64,000 nucleotides of DNA from Nautilus pompilius (lineage: Eukaryota > Mollusca > Cephalopoda > Nautilida > Nautilidae). This document shows positions 53,326 through 64,000 of this stretch, one piece after another. The notes below the pieces were generated by a model. It did no database searches. It saw nothing but the letters and a program-made list of their open reading frames with translations, and had not been told where the DNA came from. The stretch spans positions 806,001 to 870,000 of the forward strand of contig JACATO010000330.1 of NCBI GenBank assembly GCA_018389105.1, given 5' to 3'. Both the position numbers and the translations under genes were made by a program. Within the stretch, counting starts at the first letter, position 1. Each line of letters begins with the position of its first letter.

Positions 53326-55553
53326 GAATGAAAAATGTCACTTTAGAGGCTAGGTACAGAGTTTATTTTATCCTTAACTACTTAAAATTTCAAATCTTAC
53401 CATGGCGTACAGCTTCACACCCAGGTACTGTCTGTCCGCTCTATGCTAAACATTTAGCATTTTTGGCATAAACCATGGAGTTAAGCTCAAAGCAAAAAAA
53501 AAAAAAGAAAAAAAGAAGAGGAGTACAGCAGTTAACTTGAAAACCTCTCTCTATCACTGAGTCCAGCCAAACCTCTTCCATGGGTGTGTTTGGTAAAACA
53601 GAAACGTGATAAATAGCATACAAGCTTTTAACATATCAAGCTTTCTTTGTTTTTAATGGGTGTGTCTGGGATACAATTCTCTGATTTCTCTTTCTAAATG
53701 ACCAGCCTTCCAATCCTGGAAGTGAGCGGGCTGGCTGGCCAGTTAGCCAGAGAGAGAGAGAGAGAATGATAGCTGTGAAATTTACAAGGGCATGTCATCT
53801 ATCAGAGAGTCTCTAGACAACATCAAAACAATCAATCCTCGATCCACTAGTAAAAAAAAAAACGCATCTTTTATACAGAATAACTGTCATGTAAAACTGG
53901 GGCACCTGTGATGTCTGACTGTAAAGGAAACCCAGTGGTAAGTAAGGATGGGTGATTTTTCTACTGCACTTCTATGGGGAGGGGAGGACTCTGACATATG
54001 AAGGGAATCAACTGAAAACAAATTATTTTATACAATCAGCTAATGTACTGATTTAGGAGTTTAAAACAAATTTGATGATGCACAAGAGAATTATAATCAC
54101 ACAATTTTTTAGCCTACCCACAGATTTTGCTTGCCTAAGGGCCGTGCAATTTGAAAAAAAAAAAAAAAAAAGCAACTTCAGTTTTATTTTTTTTCTTTTG
54201 ATTACCGTCCTTCAGCTCAGCTCTACTTTCCATCTCCTGTAAGATGCATCTCTGGAGTTTAGTCCTCATCCATCATTAATTTTGACGTATAAATGCTACA
54301 CGCTCCTATACCCCATTGGTGCCGTTGCTTTATCCTACCACCTTCTTAGTAGAGTCTCAATAGTGAAAACAAACCTTTCTTGTTTCACTCCTGCGCAGCA
54401 AAACCACCAGCTGAAACCAGTTTTTCTCATAGTGAGATTTTTTTCTGTTTGAAGATCTACTCCATCCATGGCATGTGCTAAGCTAAAAACAAAAATTGCT
54501 ATTAACAAAGAAAGAATAATCAGTTTTACTAGAAAATAATACATAGAAAATGCAAGATCTCGTTTAGTTGAATGCTAGTGATGCAATGTTATCGCAGCTA
54601 CAAGTACTAGGGAAAGATGTTAAAATTCCAGCGAGTCACTGGAATACAATGGGCCCTTTGTTTAAAACTAAGCGGTGTAGATGGAAGAAAGATTCTCCGT
54701 TAGGGTAGGGGTAATGAACAGGTGAAACAGTTTGCCCGGAACAGCACAATCGATATAGTTAAAAATGTATAAGATGAAAAAAACAGGGCCTCTATATAAA
54801 TTCGTAAAGATTCCAGCCTTTACACTGTAAAAATCCAATAATTTTAATCATAGCTATTCTTTTAATATGCAGAGAAAAATCTTTCACTTTTATTTTTGAA
54901 CAAACAAAAGAAGAATTTGCATTGATGCAGCCATGTTTGTATTTCTCTAGCCATGTTTATTTTTCAAGTAACTGAGCCATTGTTCAAAATAACTGATGAC
55001 AGCAATGAAGCTAAAAACAACTCCACGTTAATAATAGCAGACACCCTGACTCGGAATTGGACCTTTCAGAGATCGAGGCGCCAAACGAGTCGGGAAATAG
55101 AAGAATAACGGTAAGGAGGACAAAAATTCAATAAATATGGCTTACTTAAATTCAATTTTTAATGGCAGAGCCAAGATTAAAGAATACAGCAAGGAGTGGT
55201 TACAGTAGACAATGGAACCTTGATAAACTGAAACTGAACTTGTTTACATTGAAGGCAACAGGAAGAAAGTAATAAGGATAGTAAATAAATAGTGGCCAAT
55301 GGTGAGCATCATGTTTAAGAAGTTTCAGTAAAGAACCAAACCCTCCCCAAATGTCTTTAGTGTTTCCTGAAATGTCTTGCAAAGATATTTCAGAATAATA
55401 ATAGTAAAAACAAGAGGCAGAGCAACTGGAGCTGGTATCAGAACATGACTACTTCTGTTATGCATTATGTAAAATGAGAAGACAGAACAGAGCTATAAAA
55501 AACTACTGATTATTCGAAAAAAAATTGTACAGGTTCTTTTTCATTATCAATCA

Positions 55554-55554
<1 letters not shown>

Positions 55555-55601
<47 letters not shown>

Positions 55602-55612
55602 GATGATGATGA
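55555..55612. repeat. (AAT)n microsatellite followed by GAT units
   Basis: About 15 AAT units, then ACTGATGATGATGA, a compound repeat. Confidence 0.97.
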
Positions 55613-58600
55613 ATTGTATTCCAAGTCATATTAATGATGGAAATGTCTGTAGGCCCAACAGTCCTTTATTCTCAGAGTTTAAAAAAGGATAATTAGCCCT
55701 TAATATTCACTCACATACCAAAAGTAGAAAATTTTCCACAACTAAAAAAATACAACCTGGAGATTATTTTTTTTTTTTTTGATACACACACACAGAAATT
55801 ATTTTGTATGTACTGGGTTTTGTAAATTTCTACTTAAAAATAAATATAGACATTTAAACTTTGTTTCAGACATTTAATTTTCTACAGCTGTGCGTCTAGA
55901 GTAAGTGCGCTTGCTGAAGAAAGTAAAGGCTGGGAATAAACAGCCCACCCCCCCCCATCCTGCAGATTTGGTCAAAGGTGAGGTACAGCAAAGAGGAAAA
56001 ACAGTCCCTTGGTGGGTTAAAAACTATGCAAATTCATGATATGAAATGCCTGGAAATCATCTCAGTAATTAATCTACATGCACTAAAGATCATACATCCC
56101 TAAAACAATTATATTTGGTAAATGCATATTTTCTTATTTTTTTCCCTATAAAAACTGCATGGTTTATGCATTAATGCTATATCTATTTGGATTTTTTCCA
56201 CAGCTGTTCCATCCTCTTCTTCACATGCACATACTGTTCTCTCATGAAGAAAACCAACCATTAACAGTGACATGGTTTGAATATATTTCACTAATCTATT
56301 GTGACAAGATTTACTAGTACTTTAAAATTTAATTACTATAGAAAGCTATGTTTGGTTTGTCTTTGTTCCTTCCTCAATTCCATTTATTAGTTACACAGAC
56401 TATTCATTAGGTTTCAGATTTTTCCTTATGCACTATACACACCATTGCAAAGTGGCTCATATTCGAATATTGAATGAAAATGCAACAAATGTCAGTGCTA
56501 ATAATGAAAGTAAACTGACCATCTTAAAGCAGACGAATGCTAAGATGGCAGAATTGGTTTTTTGGAAACATTCAAGCACTGCTGGAGTTTCAGAATGTAT
56601 GAACCAATTTAGATTTCTTTTTTTTTTAAACAATAACGTGCCACTAAAGTTATCTTAACTGGTGTTTGTTCCTGTTTGATTTTAAACATTTTTCAATCAG
56701 TTTAGAGTTGCGAAGAGAGGCAGTAAAAGAACTGGTTAAAGTCATTAATCTCTGCCTGCTCTTTCATCATAAAATGAATATTACTCTACAAAAAAGAAAG
56801 AAAGAAAAATGTCAGTCAGTGAAATAGGATCATGTCGCTTGTGTCGAGCATTCTTTAAATAGCCAGTGACTTTCTTAAGTAAAAAGTATCAGCAGGTAAT
56901 AATCTTGTAGCTAAGTTTGTTAAAGCCACGTTACAGCATTTAGAATTCTATTTATCTACAACTGTTAATGTAGATTAGAAACAAGGCTACCAGGTTTCAT
57001 AAACTGTTAAGGCGAAAGTGAGGTGCATTTTGGTGCAGAATGGCATTGCTACCAGTAAAAAAAAAGGGGGGGTTGACTTCATATCAAAGTATTTCATTCA
57101 GTAAGACTGCGGTAGTTTAAACTACCTTCTCAGACCACCGGTGGCGGCGGCAGGGTTGTTTTCCACTTTCAATGTGATCGGTACAGGGATTACACGAAAA
57201 AGGTGAGAAGACTATTGAAGGACCTGTTCAATCCTGACTTGCCGATTACACAGTAGTCCATAGAAAGCCATTTAACTGTAGCCACTTTAAAGTTCAGCAC
57301 TATCCAAAGAAGGTGGGTGACACGAATTGTTTGCCCAGCAAGATTATGCCAGCTTACTGCGGGTATCAATATCTCGCAAACTAAGACCTTTCAGTAGAGA
57401 GGGGGGGGGAGTGGTTGGGTATCTGAATGCTAGCTAAACACACACTGTTTTCAGCGGTTTAAAGAAACATTAAAAGCAAAATGCCTTTTATTTTTATGTC
57501 AACACAGCATACTTTTGTCAACCTCTTTTTTTTTTTTACGTATTCACAGAAACTTTTTCTTTTTCTTTTCCATACTAGAAACTACATTTTTGTGATCAAA
57601 GCTGCAACTTTGGATTATTATAATGCACGCAACTTAACTATAAATATACAGAGGGGCAATAAATGTTGGTGTTGGTATGACGCTGTGTGCGTGTGTGCAC
57701 GCGGGCACTTAAGACTTCAGTAAAACTACTTTCATTGTGTATACAGCTACTCTACTTAAAAAAATAAACAAATAAGTATAAAGAAAATCTGAAGAGATTT
57801 AAGTGATGACAATCAAATATGACTACAGATTGAACCAGTGTAATATTATCTCTGTGGTAATAGAGAACGAACACATATATCAAATATTACTTGAAAATTA
57901 TTTAATTTCCATTATGAGACTTTTCATCCGATGGTCCATCGCCCCCACTCCCCACGGCAAAACGTGAATGTACATGACTGGCCATCCAGATCTACTGAAA
58001 CTGGGAAATTGTTTTAACCAGCATAAGTTTTATTGCAGACTAGAATGGAACATATCTGCAACCAGGATGCAATGTGCATGCTGTGGTAAGAGGTAGCCAC
58101 TTATTTTTGGCAAAAGCCCAGCATCGTGCAACATTACGTTATCCAGAGATGTGAATGTCAGAAGAAGAATCATGTTGTTGTCATTGTTTTATAATGTTCA
58201 AACTCCATTTCTTGTATTCAACATAGATAAGCATTATTTTAAGTGTTTGAGAGTATATACTTTAGCATGATCCATTCTAGAGTACAGAGCAGATTAACTG
58301 TTAAGTTAGCATTCTAAGAAATCAAATATAACGTTCACAGAAAGCGTTTTCTTTAGTATTTATGGTATAAATGCACACAATAAATAAATTTACGTTGACA
58401 GCAATGTTACTGTTTTCATCAAATTGACTGAAAATACCATGAAATATTAATGGAAACTTGCCCGTAACCATGCAGTATAAGAGACAAAAAAAAGAAAGGA
58501 AAGTTTTTGTAACCAATAAATAGCCACTGATATAACCATCATCTTGATCCATCCAATATGATAGATAATGCTTTCAGCTGATGTTCTAAGGAAGAAAAAA

Positions 58601-59109
58601 AAAACTTGCAAAATTCCTACTTATTAATGTAGAGGAATATTTTGTTCTAATTTAGTAGACAGATTAAGCTGAAAAAAAAAGAATTTTTAATTATATTATT
58701 TTTTATGCTTCTGTAGCCAGAAATTGTGTGTCCATTATACTAGGATATAAGAATCTTTGCTGTTAAATACTGAACAAAAATATATAGGGATATTTTGAAT
58801 GAAAACTATAGTATGACTATTTATAATTAACCTGACCATTGTAGGTGATCTCAAAATGATCTTTCAAGTATTTGACAACCTAAAATTTTAGTCATGTGAC
58901 AATTCTATTATTTCAAATACTGCATGTGAATTTTTCTCTGTGCACATGTACAAAGTCATAACACTGGCAGGCAATTCCAGAGTTGTCTGACAATGGTCAA
59001 TTGAGTAGAAAAACATGTCACACATGTTCACATAATGAAGTTGTTATTGAACATAGAGAGTATGGCACTCTGACAATGACTTACTGGTGAGCAGCAACAC
59101 CTATCCATA

Positions 59110-60087
59110 GATAGGGTACAAACTGTAAGTAGACAGATGCTGCTGCTGAACTTGGTATAGCAAACTGCTATCAGCTGACTTTGGCAGAGGTACACTGGTT
59201 CAATTCAAGTACTAACTGGCAGGGGAGTAGACCACCACAGAGTACTGACCATCACAATAACTGTTATATCATCTATATATCAACATAATTGCACTATCTC
59301 AGCACTTTTATCCAAAATGAATTAAGACGGGTCTGCGAGGCCCATAACTCTGACCAGATTGTACAAAGTTAGCTGCAAAAATCACCAAATATTCCACATA
59401 TCCATAACGCTAGAACATTGTAGGAATGGGCTAGGGTGAGGAGCTAGGTAGACTCTGGCTAGCTAAATGCAGGTTCTCTCTCTTTTTTTGATGAGAGTAA
59501 ATTCAACCTTCACTTTGCTGATGGACATTTACTTATTTAGCGAGGACCAAACCAACACAATGCTGACAATAAAGTATTAGAGGGGCCATTTTGGTGATGG
59601 TGGTAGCATCTCCGCTAACAGACAAATACTAAGAGGAAAATCGACATTAATTCTATTACCACATCAAAGTGACATCTTTATTCATCAGGTTGATCACAGA
59701 CTGACAGACTAACTACACCTGCAAGTGCCACATAGCCATGAACATTTTTATTTAAATGTTAAAGCATTCCAGCATGAGATAGAACTCTTGCTATTCAAAT
59801 TTAACTTGCTAAACTTGTGCTCCATTCAGAGGTGCTGTTGTGTGGCCACAAAAGTGAACTGATTCTAGCTAATGGAACCGTTAGAGGTCAGTGTTAAATG
59901 CGGCTGGGACGGTTTCTCTAGGCAATTTGGATACTGACAACTTGCTTCTGGGCCCATTGTGGAACTGCATCAAGCTTTAACTGAAGAGTGGAATGTGCTG
60001 TCATAAGACTTCATCAAATACTTGGTGAACAGTTTGAAATGCAGGTGTGATGCCATATTACAAACCGGAAATGGCCATAGCTGCTAA
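59110..60087 (+). pseudogene. Tc1-like transposase relic 3
   Basis: Plus-strand relic. The clearest parts are FDESKFNLHFADGHLL (59487 on), which carries the first catalytic Asp, and a C-terminal block WDGFSRQFGY (59905 on), then ALTEEWNVLS, DFIKYLVNSLKCRCDA and QTGNGHS, ending at TAA 60085-60087. That block matches the conserved E-E-W...P-Q-D-x-I...M-R-R-C-x-A tail of this transposase lineage. An upstream stretch (about 59200-59260) resembles the G-R-G-x-x linker. The second catalytic Asp and the SPDLNP block are not recognisable. Frames change several times and stops are common. Confidence 0.75.
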
Positions 60088-61169
60088 AGATCACCTGACT
60101 TCATACACACTGAGCCTAAGGCAAAACACTGAGGTATCTGACTGTGTTTATCCCAAATAGTAAACTGGAAAAAATAAAAAGGCAAAAAGTAACTCTAGGG
60201 CTCATTTTATTTAACCTCATTCTAAGTCAGATCGGTGATACTGGGGATGCATATAGCCATGGAAGAAACAAAAACATCTTGAAGCTACAATAAAATTGAT
60301 TTTCTGAAAATATTTTGAAACTAGGGACAATTTATGTAAAAACATGGCAGGCAACCTTGGAATTTGTCCATTTCCTAAACAAAACCAAGATAACTTAAGA
60401 AATCCTGTATTAAATTATCATCCAGCTGCCTTCCACTATTTTTAAGTTTATGCACAAAATGCCTATGTAGCAATAAATAAGGTGTTAGCTTCCATTTGAG
60501 CTTTCAATAAGTGAAAAAGTGGCTGGAAATGCTAAAACAACTTTTCAAGAAATGTAGTAAATAAGATGATGGGTAGGTAGGTGGAGGTGGTGGTGGTTGG
60601 ACTTTTGTGAAGCTGAAATGCCACCTGCTACCAGATAGTATTAAATGTCCTGCTTCTACATTTAATTTCTTATAAGCATTATGGAGGTAAAATTACCATG
60701 TACTCAGAATAATGGCAAGTAATATTGTTATTGAAAAAGCCAAAACTACTAGAGTGAGTGCATAGTTTGTCAAACACTGAGTTACTTCTCTCTGGCTGCA
60801 TGCTAAGAAACTCAGAAGATTAACAAGTGTCTATCAGCACATCTACATGAAAAACTTTTAAGCACAAGGGCAGGGAGCTTCCTGCAAAGTAAAAATATCT
60901 CTACCTTTATGGCAGAGAATACACACAAACAAACTAGTGTTATTACCAGCAATGTACATAAACAAGTTGATGAAAGCTGTTATTGAATTCAAAGGATATG
61001 CCAATTAACCAGCAGATAATTGGCCTAATTGGCCATTTTGGAAATTAATTGATTAGCCAATTATTAGGTTTCATAACAATGAATATAATACTTCTATTTT
61101 TTAAGTCGTAAAAAACTGGAATATTGCTTGCCACTGTATTTTCCATATTACACTAATTTTTATAAAAAA

Positions 61170-61830
61170 AATCAATTTATCCAGATTAACACATAACCAG
61201 AGGCAGAGGCATCAATCTGGCTTCAAGTTAAAAAGAGGAATGAAAATGATAAATCACAAGCATTTTTTCACACACACACACACACTATATATATATATAT
61301 ATATATACATGTAAATTTTAACACAATTTTTGTTTTAGTGGAGGCAATATCTTTTTTTTTTTCTTCTTCTGAGAGGATTGCCACCTCAGACCTTACTCTT
61401 TCCAACCCAGAATTGACATTCCTATACATAGCTAGGTAAAGGCCAAAATATAAAAAGCAATTCTGGTCTAAAAACACAAGCCAACACATTTATGAAACTT
61501 CAGCTTATCAAAAACAAAAATTTGTAGCAGAAATTTAAATTACATCTTCAAAGGTTTACTGTTAAAAAATGAATATATATATATATATCCAAATCCTAGT
61601 TAATACATAACTAGATTGAATTTAAAAACCAAAATATTAAAGTCAATGATTTTCTACAAACAGATTAAAAATTCAACACATTTATGAACTTGAAATCAAA
61701 AGCTTAAAGATTTCTATGCTAAACTAATCAACAATAGCCATTTCCAAATCCAGATTAATATCTAAAAATATATAAAAGACAAAGTAGTGAAAGTGATACT
61801 GGTCTACAAACATTCAAAATTGAAAATGGT
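61170..61830. repeat. Decayed long-period repeats
   Basis: Several phrases recur: CCAGATTAA/CCAAATCC-type blocks at 61181, 61589 and 61744, CAACACATTTATGAA at 61482 and 61674, and GGTCTA-AAACA-like blocks at about 61464, 61655 and 61800. Spacings of roughly 150-190 bp suggest an old tandem array with internal deletions, interrupted by CA/TA microsatellites. Confidence 0.4.
61269..61309. repeat. Compound (CA)n(TA)n microsatellite
   Basis: About eight CA units run directly into about eleven TA units. Confidence 0.97.
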
Positions 61831-63112
61831 TTAGAGAGTCTGTCAAAAGAATAAGCCAGTATTTAAAGTGAATAGTTCATAAATGATAATGCAGAAACAA
61901 ACTTTTCACCACTTTCTGGATTGAAGCAGTTTTGCATTGGCTCATACAAATGTCAACCAGTGCTAAAAAGCCATTCACTATCTATAGAAGATAAGGATGC
62001 ACATAAATGTACCTATGCCAAAATTTTCAGGCTTTCTATGTAAAAAAATATTTCCTTTCTAATATAACAAAGGATCATCATGGCTAGGTAGGAGCAAGAT
62101 ATTTGTCTAAACAGCAGTATATGTTTGCTTGTTTAGTTCTTGAAGAAGGATCTGCAATTTGTTTTCCTGTAGAAGAGCTAGTAATCTCTTTTTTTTCCCC
62201 TCTTTCCTTTTGTTATTTCTTCATAGCAGTCCTAAAATCTGGGAACTGTCACCATTGATTTAGCAGCAAGTTTGGATCACCAAAATTTGTATTGGAGTCG
62301 GTGATTACATTTCTCCAGAGGCTTTGCCTAATCTCATCATCATCCACTTTTTCAATTTATTTTGTCAGCCAATGTCTTATTCTATCCATATTCATGTCTT
62401 TAGTTTGAAGTGAAGATCTAAGCATGTGGAAATACAGGGTTTCTTATTTGCCAAATACTTAGGTAAACACCTTTGCATAGTTGCTTCTAGCTGATCCGCA
62501 GTTGTCATAATTTCTTCAAAAGTAGTAGTAGTTGTTTTGTCTAGAAAGAGTTCTGTAGCTAAAATTGACAAATTATAATGGTAGTTGTTGCATTCTTCTG
62601 ACTAGCAACTTACATGATCTCTTCAAAGGGCTTTAAAAGGCAACAAGTTTTTCAGCTATACTCCATTGATATGGAGTGAGATTTTGAATATTAAGGTCTA
62701 CTGCATATGCCATGATGTTCCAATGGACAGATACATCCTATAGAAGGCTATGTTTGGGGACCTTCATTTGTTCCTGAAGATCAATTAGCTTATTGTGAGG
62801 CAGAAGCAGAATAGAGGAAATAGTCAACTATTTCTTGATTAATGCAAAAGATATACTTTACTACTCATTGATTAAATACATCATTGATGCATAGTTGTAG
62901 AGTATGGATAGAACAGGATAGTGATTATTGAACCAAAGAGACCTTATCCAGTGGTTCTTCAAATCATTTAAAATTTGCTCATTTATGTGGCCAATTGTGT
63001 AATTCTGGAAATGAAACTGCATTTAAAATGGCTCCATGCCTTTCAAAATTTTAGGTGTAAGCAAATAGGTGTTCCAGCAGTAGTAGTTGTCCAAGGGTCT
63101 GGCTAACATCTT

Positions 63113-63550
63113 TTAGAGATTTTTGAAAATAGTAATGTATGTATCTAACATTACTGTGTGACTGAAAAATTTATGGTGCATTATATTATAGTTAGAAGGC
63201 AAGTGACTGAATAGCTTTCTAAATCCAATATCTGCTATAGCTAAGAAAGATTGTAAATTAGCAGCTATTTTTTTTCTTATTCTTCGATGTATGGCTATGA
63301 TGTGAAGGTTTCTGATGTTCCACATTTTTTTCTTATCAAAGAATTCCGCCAGTCTGAGCTGAGTTCTTAGAGTTTCCTTTTTGCAGCAGCAGCGAGGGTC
63401 TTTTCTTTCTATTGAAGCATTTATGCATTGTGTTTGCCTGCATCGTTCACCTTTAAATGGTTTATCATGTGGGTAGTTGCAAATGACTTTGCAGTTTTTC
63501 TACCTTGAGAGATTTCTTGATTGCAAAGCTTGCATTCACCTTCTTTGTAA
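63113..63550 (-). pseudogene. BED-finger hAT transposase relic B
   Basis: On the minus strand, GECKLCNQEIS (63540 downward), then GRKTAKSFATTHMINHLK and KHNA, is a BED-type zinc finger: Cys codons at 63532-63534 and 63523-63525, the first His at 63457-63459. The second His of the usual H-x4-H pair appears to be Asp; a later His lies at 63430-63432. A stop follows. About 100 bases on, a second frame (63325-63113) reads AANLQSFLAIADIGFRKLF and LPSNYNI. This matches the F-x-x-V-x-D-x-G-F-R-x-L-x-x-x-L-x-P-x-Y block of ZBED-like hAT transposases. The C-terminal dimerisation domain is not recognisable; decayed sequence may continue to about 62300. Confidence 0.75.
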
Positions 63551-64000
63551 TTCTTTCTGAATCAATCACAAAATAATTCCATTAAAAAGCTTTTTGAAGA
63601 TATCTCTACCTTTAAAATACCTATGCTAAGCACTTATGTGGAAATGGACCATGCCATTGATTAGCCTGCTACAGTTGGAATTCCTAATTCTTCAGCTAGC
63701 ACATAGGGAGGAGGTGCCAAATAACCAGCCTCAATGTTCCATTTTCAAAATAATGATCAACTAATGGCAATATAAGTTCTATGACCCTTGATTAACTAAG
63801 TACTTTGCTAACAGAAGTGGCTGTGGGTATCATCAGCCTCAGCTACAGTAAAAAAAAAAAAAGTTTATCTTTCTTAAGAAGAAGCTATGTGGCTCTCACA
63901 GAACACTTCAAATAACCATTCATTATACTGCACATGGTACCTGGGTTAGGTATTGTCTATGAGAAACAGAATCATGATGGTAGCTTGATCAGTCAGCTTG

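Larger units (their letters stand above)
46681..59109. other. Noncoding DNA
   Basis: Contains the blocks at 47530 and 51690, the AAT/TTA repeats, and a candidate exon end at 53401-53445 (findings). No transposase or host gene was recognised. Confidence 0.6.
60088..63112. other. Noncoding DNA with repeats
   Basis: Contains the decayed long-period repeat and the CA/TA microsatellite. From about 62300 upward the sequence may be further decay of hAT relic B, but no motif can be read. Confidence 0.55.

Noticed and set aside
59200..59220. GGTTCAATTC, resembling a tRNA B box
   Set aside because: No A box or cloverleaf around it; it lies inside Tc1-like relic 3.
1..64000. Bacterial-type systems, CRISPR arrays, operons
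   Set aside because: Splice sites, microsatellites and eukaryotic transposons show this is animal DNA; no regularly spaced repeats of CRISPR type were seen.

Overview
This is a eukaryotic, animal-type window. It is very AT-rich by eye and almost free of long open reading frames. It is full of microsatellites (AAT, CA, GA, TA), homopolymers and decayed DNA transposons. The transposon mix (mariner DD34D, several Tc1-like lineages, BED-finger hAT elements, one LINE reverse-transcriptase scrap) together with a single well-formed exon in a sea of noncoding DNA fits a long-intron invertebrate genome. A lophotrochozoan, possibly a mollusc, is my guess. That guess is weak, because no species-diagnostic sequence was recognised.

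Only one host coding exon can be supported: 25601-26068 on the minus strand (156 codons, phase 0 at both ends, good acceptor and a GTAAGT donor). It encodes a disordered, acidic, Ser/Pro-rich segment with three SUMO-consensus motifs (VKEE, LKQE, VKRE), as is typical of transcriptional regulators. I cannot name the gene. The flanking DNA is probably intron of the same gene or intergenic. Two minus-strand exon-like signals upstream of it (32194-32208 and 53401-53445) are offered as tests, not as calls.

Layout: 1-7.8 kb noncoding with microsatellites; 7.8-8.1 kb LINE reverse-transcriptase relic; 8.5-8.9 kb and 11.5-11.9 kb MITE-like elements; 10.1-10.6 kb possible minus-strand Tc1/mariner relic; 13.6-14.5 kb Tc1-like relic; 16.07-17.37 kb nearly complete but dead mariner; 17-25 kb noncoding with a conserved-looking block at 19.2-19.5 kb; 25.6-26.1 kb the exon; 25-39.5 kb four copies of a short palindromic repeat plus a Tc1-like relic at 28.7-29.4 kb; 38.7-38.9 kb a terminal-inverted-repeat element; 46.3-46.7 kb a plus-strand hAT relic; 59.1-60.1 kb a third Tc1-like relic; 61.2-61.9 kb a decayed long-period repeat; 63.1-63.55 kb a minus-strand BED/hAT relic.

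No tRNA, rRNA, CRISPR array, operon or prokaryotic feature was seen. No new biological system is apparent. The points most worth checking are the unidentified exon with its alternative acceptor, the palindromic repeat family, and a few GC-richer, motif-dense noncoding blocks that may be regulatory.
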